From Marthasterias glacialis (taxonomy: Eukaryota; Echinodermata; Asteroidea; Forcipulatida; Asteriidae), in assembly GCA_911728455.2 (NCBI GenBank), contig OU452223.1, positions 13,123,923 to 13,187,922 of the forward strand: a DNA stretch of 64,000 nt. Reading direction: 5' to 3'. The notes beneath the pieces were generated by a model. That model worked only from the letters and a program-made list of their open reading frames with translations. It ran no database searches and was not told the origin of the DNA. Positions 60,551 through 64,000 of the stretch are shown in pieces (the stretch's first letter is position 1; each line of letters begins with the position of its first letter). The position numbers and the translations under genes are program-made.

Positions 60551-61570
60551 CTGGCCACTTGGAATTGCATCTCTTATCACAGCCTCTTCTTCTCTGTGAT
60601 GTTTGGAGACAAAGTAAAGCTAGCTAATTATAAAAAGAGAATAAATTTAGTTGAGTTTCAATCTGAACGTTCACAGATTACAAAGATCATATCAGTATTG
60701 ATCCTCCACAGATATATTTCTGTCTAGGAAGAGTATAAGTCAAGGAAATAACATTTGAAGAGTCGGAAGTCACTAGAGTTTATTTTGAATGCATCAATCA
60801 AAAATAAAATCAGTACAAATGTATGCGTTTTTTCACCAAAACATGGCCACTGAATTGGGGAAATTTCAGCTTGTTTGTTGTATGGTGTGTTTGTTGAAAA
60901 CTAGAGTATTGGAACGTATTTACCTTTCCGAAAAAACAAAAACAAATCAATGTATTTAAATCTCTTGAATGCATATCATTGCTGTGTACGCATTCATACC
61001 AAAAGTTTGTTTATTTACTACACATTGTGAATACTTAAACATTGACTTTATTAATTTTTTTTTTAAATTACAACATGCCACAACTAATAAGGGATCAAGG
61101 TATGCCCCTAAGCCATGCTGCAGGCTCACTACTCAGAGGGCATAGCTCAGAGCCATAGGAAGTTTACAAATCTATGATTGAAAAGTAACTATGGCTACAA
61201 ATTGATCTAAATTGCCAGGAAGGCACAAAGACGAGGGGAGTAATTACTCCTTTTCCCCCTTGATGTCAATAAAGACAATTTTGTAGCTCAAACTTCAGAG
61301 TGCAGTGGGATGAAATTTCCATTGCAAATTGACTTCAAAACGGTTACCTTTGAGTTTTCCTGTCTTGGGAATTTCTGAGATGAAAGACGCCTATGTCTGT
61401 GGAAGAGCTGGATGATTGAGACAAGTAAGCCACAGAAATAGAACATTTTACGTATCAAAAACGTATCAAAGGGAAGATAAATGTGGGCTGCAGTGAAAAT
61501 GCAAAGTTAGAAAAAACAAAACACGATTGAACGATAACATCAACCTCGGGTGCAGAAAATATCTGCCCAG

Positions 61571-61626
61571 CTACTTCCGGATTTTTTGTGGCTGAAGCTT
61601 CTTTGCTGTTTGATGTAGTCCATCAT
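61571..61626 (-). other. Weak candidate for a minus-strand terminal coding exon
   Basis: On the minus strand a long pyrimidine tract (TTTTGTTTTCCTTCTTCTTG and TATTCCTTTCATTC) precedes GATTACAG, a good-looking 3' splice site. In one phase the exon reads DGLHQTAKKLQPQKIRK and stops; another phase gives a different short tail. No upstream exon or family match was found, so it may be chance. Confidence 0.15.
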
Positions 61627-62395
61627 CTGTAATCATGCGAATGAAAGGAATACAAGAAGAAGGAAAACAAAATAAATTTATAAATAAACTAGAGGTATTC
61701 GTGAAAACGAATACGGGGGTTTCGGTTTGTGGAAAAAAATTCAACATCATGATTTCATACCGAAAATTAGATGTGATATCGAAAATATATATGAAGTTCG
61801 GTCTTAAATCCTAAAAATACAGTGTACAGTGAGTGACGGTCATTGACTGTATTTTACAAGAAATAATTTGTGCTAGCACCAAATTTGGTCCAACAGATGA
61901 CCAAAAGTCTTGAAAATTATCAAGGAAAGGTGCTAACCGCTTGATTTAAACTGTTTTATATGGAAACGGGGCAAGCGCTAGGGTTATGTCCATGTTCGGG
62001 TTGTCATTTTACACTTCAACTAAATTGGAAAAAATCTGAATTCCGTGCGTGACGAAGGCATCAAAACGTGTACAATGGAAACGCATGACCAAGTCATCCC
62101 CCCCCAAAAAAAGCTCGCCACAAATATAAAAACATTTATTAAACAGTGACGTGATGTTGACGTCATGTTGTTTGTATCTAAGTTAAAGCATCAGCTTTCA
62201 TTTGATGTATTGTTTGTAGTTTTTAAGACTGTACTTCCTGAGATCAACCGCACAAGTTTTATGTGTTAAAGCAATAAGAGTTTGGCGGACAGTAAAATAA
62301 TTATAGTGAAAATTTCAACGAAAACAAAGGTGGTTTCGGCGGAATGCCGAAACCCCCCAATAAAGTAAAATTTACCTGCAGTAAAAGAAAATAAC

Positions 62396-62508
62396 GGGAG
62401 ACTTTTGAGACGTTAGCAGGCGCCTCAGTAACCGGTCCTTTTCTATTGCTCTCATAATAAAAAAAGGACCGGTTACTGGGGCGCTCGCTAACGTCTCAAA
62501 AGTCTCCC
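62396..62508. repeat. Hairpin with a stem of about 47 bp
   Basis: GGGAGACTTTTGAGACGTTA, GCAGGCGCC and CAGTAACCGGTCCTTTT face AAAAGGACCGGTTACTG, GGGCGCTCGC and TAACGTCTCAAAAGTCTCCC. The loop is about 16 nt. It has near-perfect arms, so it is young or maintained. Confidence 0.8.
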
Positions 62509-62876
62509 ATTGAAAATAACACTTCACAGTCCACAGAGAAAATGTCCAATTTATCATGGACGTCATAGAGTTACATGTACTTTACCCCTGGAACTATCAA
62601 ATTTGCCCCGTTTTTTTTCTGACGTTACATTTTGCAGACTTAGTGACCATCATGTATTTGTAGGTCATATATAACAATACTGTAGAGTATTAAGATATGT
62701 GGGATAATTTGAATGCAAAGTTAATAATTACCACATACACAGATCCTTGGGGGTTTTTTATTGGTGGAACACGCATCACAAATTGTCAATTTTTTTGCCT
62801 CCTATATTATATACCGCCACGACGCTCCACAATTTAATATTGGAATTGTGCCCGTCCATTGAATGCCTTTTGTTTG

Positions 62877-62974
62877 TGCATTGTCATAGAATCTAACCAA
62901 TGAGTGAAATCTGGCTTCGCCTCGTGAAATAAAGCAGTCCAGATTTTACCTTGTGATATTCTGCGACAATGCAT
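62877..62974. repeat. Palindrome with GGCTTCGCCTCG centre
   Basis: GTGCATTGTCATAGAATCTA and GTGAAATCTGG are mirrored, with mismatches, as CCAGATTTTACCTTGTGATA and TTCTGCGACAATGCAT. The centre is CTTCGCCTCG near 62913. Confidence 0.65.
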
Positions 62975-63120
62975 CCATTGTTTGTATAACTAAGTTATAA
63001 ATCTTCAGGTATTTCTGGGTCTACTTGAAAATATCTGACCTCGGGAAATTTGAGTCTCATTGTATTTTTCTGTTGTTGAGCTACTTATAGTCAGATGTTA
63101 TTTTGGTTTTTTTTCTTTGT

Positions 63121-63306
63121 TCGTCTCACTGAGAGGAAAGCTAATTTTGGATCTTATTTCATTTATTATTTAAAAACGATAACACTTCAGGCATAAACAG
63201 TTTAAGGAAAGTTTTCTAATATCGTTATCTTGATACCATGTAAGGTATATGTAAATCTGTGAACATTTATGTTTTTCCTCTTACCAATGTTGAGTTGGGG
63301 CTTTAA
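63121..63306. mobile_element. TTTTAAAGCCCCAGC-end element, right half
   Basis: CTCACTGAGAGGAAAGCTAA then TTTTGGATCTTATTTCATTT through CCAATGTTGAGTTGGGGC and TTTAAA matches the right half of 34183-34545. The left half is absent. Confidence 0.7.
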
Positions 63307-63966
63307 AAAATAGGCCCTGCCTGAAAGGTAAATAATGGAAATTTTTGTTCCAGTTTAACTTTACTGACATATCTATCAGAACTACTTCAACCATGTCGTA
63401 CTTAACATGAATCTATATGAGATTCAATAATAAAAAAGCTTGTAAGGAGAACCCAGTTCAATTCATCATGAGGGCAGGGATTATTTGCCTACGCCGCTCC
63501 ATCAATGTGGAACAGTTTTCCGCGGCAGATTAAACTTTCTCCATCGCTGGCTTCGATCGGATCCTCTGTCAAGTCTTATTAAATGACTGCTACATAAACA
63601 CAACATCGGTCCCCTGCTATTTTTGCTGTTGTGCATGTTGTGTCACTGCGCCATGAGCACCTCCAGCCGGATACCAGCTAACGGATAACGGTGCATTTTA
63701 GATGCTCATTACTTTTGTTGTTATTTTAAGCAAATGTTGAAGTTTGTAGTCTTTTTTATTATGACAGAAGTAATAATAATGAGTCTTATATTGCGCACGT
63801 ACTGGGTGTTTCCATGGTAAAAGGTGTTCATTTGAGTGACATTTTTAGGGAAACACTGAACAAGAGTAACTTAGGAACAAATGTAATCCTTTTTTTCTTG
63901 TGTTCAATTAGAAGCTCATGAAGATTTGCTTGTCAAAATTTAAGACACAATGAACATGTTTTTAAA

Positions 63967-64000
63967 GGCGCTGTGGCGTCATGATTACAGCAGGCCTGTG
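63967..64000. mobile_element. GGGGCTGTGTCGTCATGATTA element, left end of copy 3 (cut by window edge)
   Basis: GGCGCTGTGGCGTCATGATT then ACAGCAGGCCTGTG matches the first 34 bp of the copies at 8825 and 49039. Confidence 0.7.

Larger units (their letters stand above)
55906..64000. other. ANKIB1 intron 18 or downstream DNA, no exon recognised
   Basis: I searched the plus strand for the conserved vertebrate C-terminal segment of ANKIB1 and did not find it. ORFs are short and unlike known families; the 142-codon plus-strand ORF at 58759-59187 is AT-rich, low-complexity and domain-free. The stretch carries several inverted-repeat elements listed separately. Confidence 0.4.

Overview
The window looks like nuclear DNA of a marine invertebrate deuterostome, most likely an echinoderm and perhaps a sea star. 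Four things point that way: intron-rich genes with GT-AG junctions, very high repeat content, abundant TACATGTA-type palindromes, and protein similarity to vertebrate orthologs that is strong but not close. The species call is inference. Nothing prokaryotic or viral was recognised. Long single-frame ORFs other than the exons listed are mostly repeat read-through.

Two genes are supported. (1) On the minus strand, 10975-11244 is the first coding exon (90 codons) of a myosin phosphatase targeting subunit (PPP1R12/MYPT family). It carries the KVKF PP1-docking motif and the first ankyrin repeat and ends at a consensus donor. The rest of the gene lies at lower coordinates; no second exon was recognised in 1-10842, so that stretch is probably intron 1. 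(2) On the plus strand, 36158-55905 holds 18 coding exons of an ANKIB1 ortholog, an ankyrin-repeat RBR E3 ubiquitin ligase. All junction phases were checked by adding exon lengths. The order is a myristoylation-type N-terminus, ankyrin repeats, a UBA-like helical segment, RING1, IBR, RING2 with the catalytic cysteine, a helical C-terminal region, a ubiquitin-interacting motif and a Ser/Thr-rich tail. About 867 codons are present. The last exon seen ends in a strong donor, so the C-terminus is probably beyond 64000. The start-codon exon has an acceptor 94 bp before the ATG, so a non-coding first exon lies upstream, but I could not place it.

Layout: 1-10974, probable MYPT intron 1 with MITE-like elements; 10975-11470, MYPT first exon and promoter-proximal DNA; 11.5-36.06 kb, no recognised coding exon, with a tetranucleotide array, terminal-inverted-repeat elements, foldbacks, a poly-A/GTCGCCG array and tandem duplications; 36.06-55.9 kb, ANKIB1; 55.9-64 kb, ANKIB1 intron or downstream DNA with more elements and one weak minus-strand terminal-exon candidate at 61.6 kb.

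The most unusual signal is in the ANKIB1 introns. Intron 3 has about five tandem copies of the exon-3 end plus its splice donor. Intron 9 has a 48-unit, indel-free 24-bp array in which every unit carries GGTAAG, a donor-like core. Intron 12 has a 36-bp array starting about 12 bp after its donor, whose units carry CTGAC, a branch-point-like core. The last two lie between exons encoding the catalytic RBR module. A second theme is a set of unrelated long palindromes sharing a GGCGAAGCC-type centre, next to several families of short terminal-inverted-repeat elements present in two to many copies.
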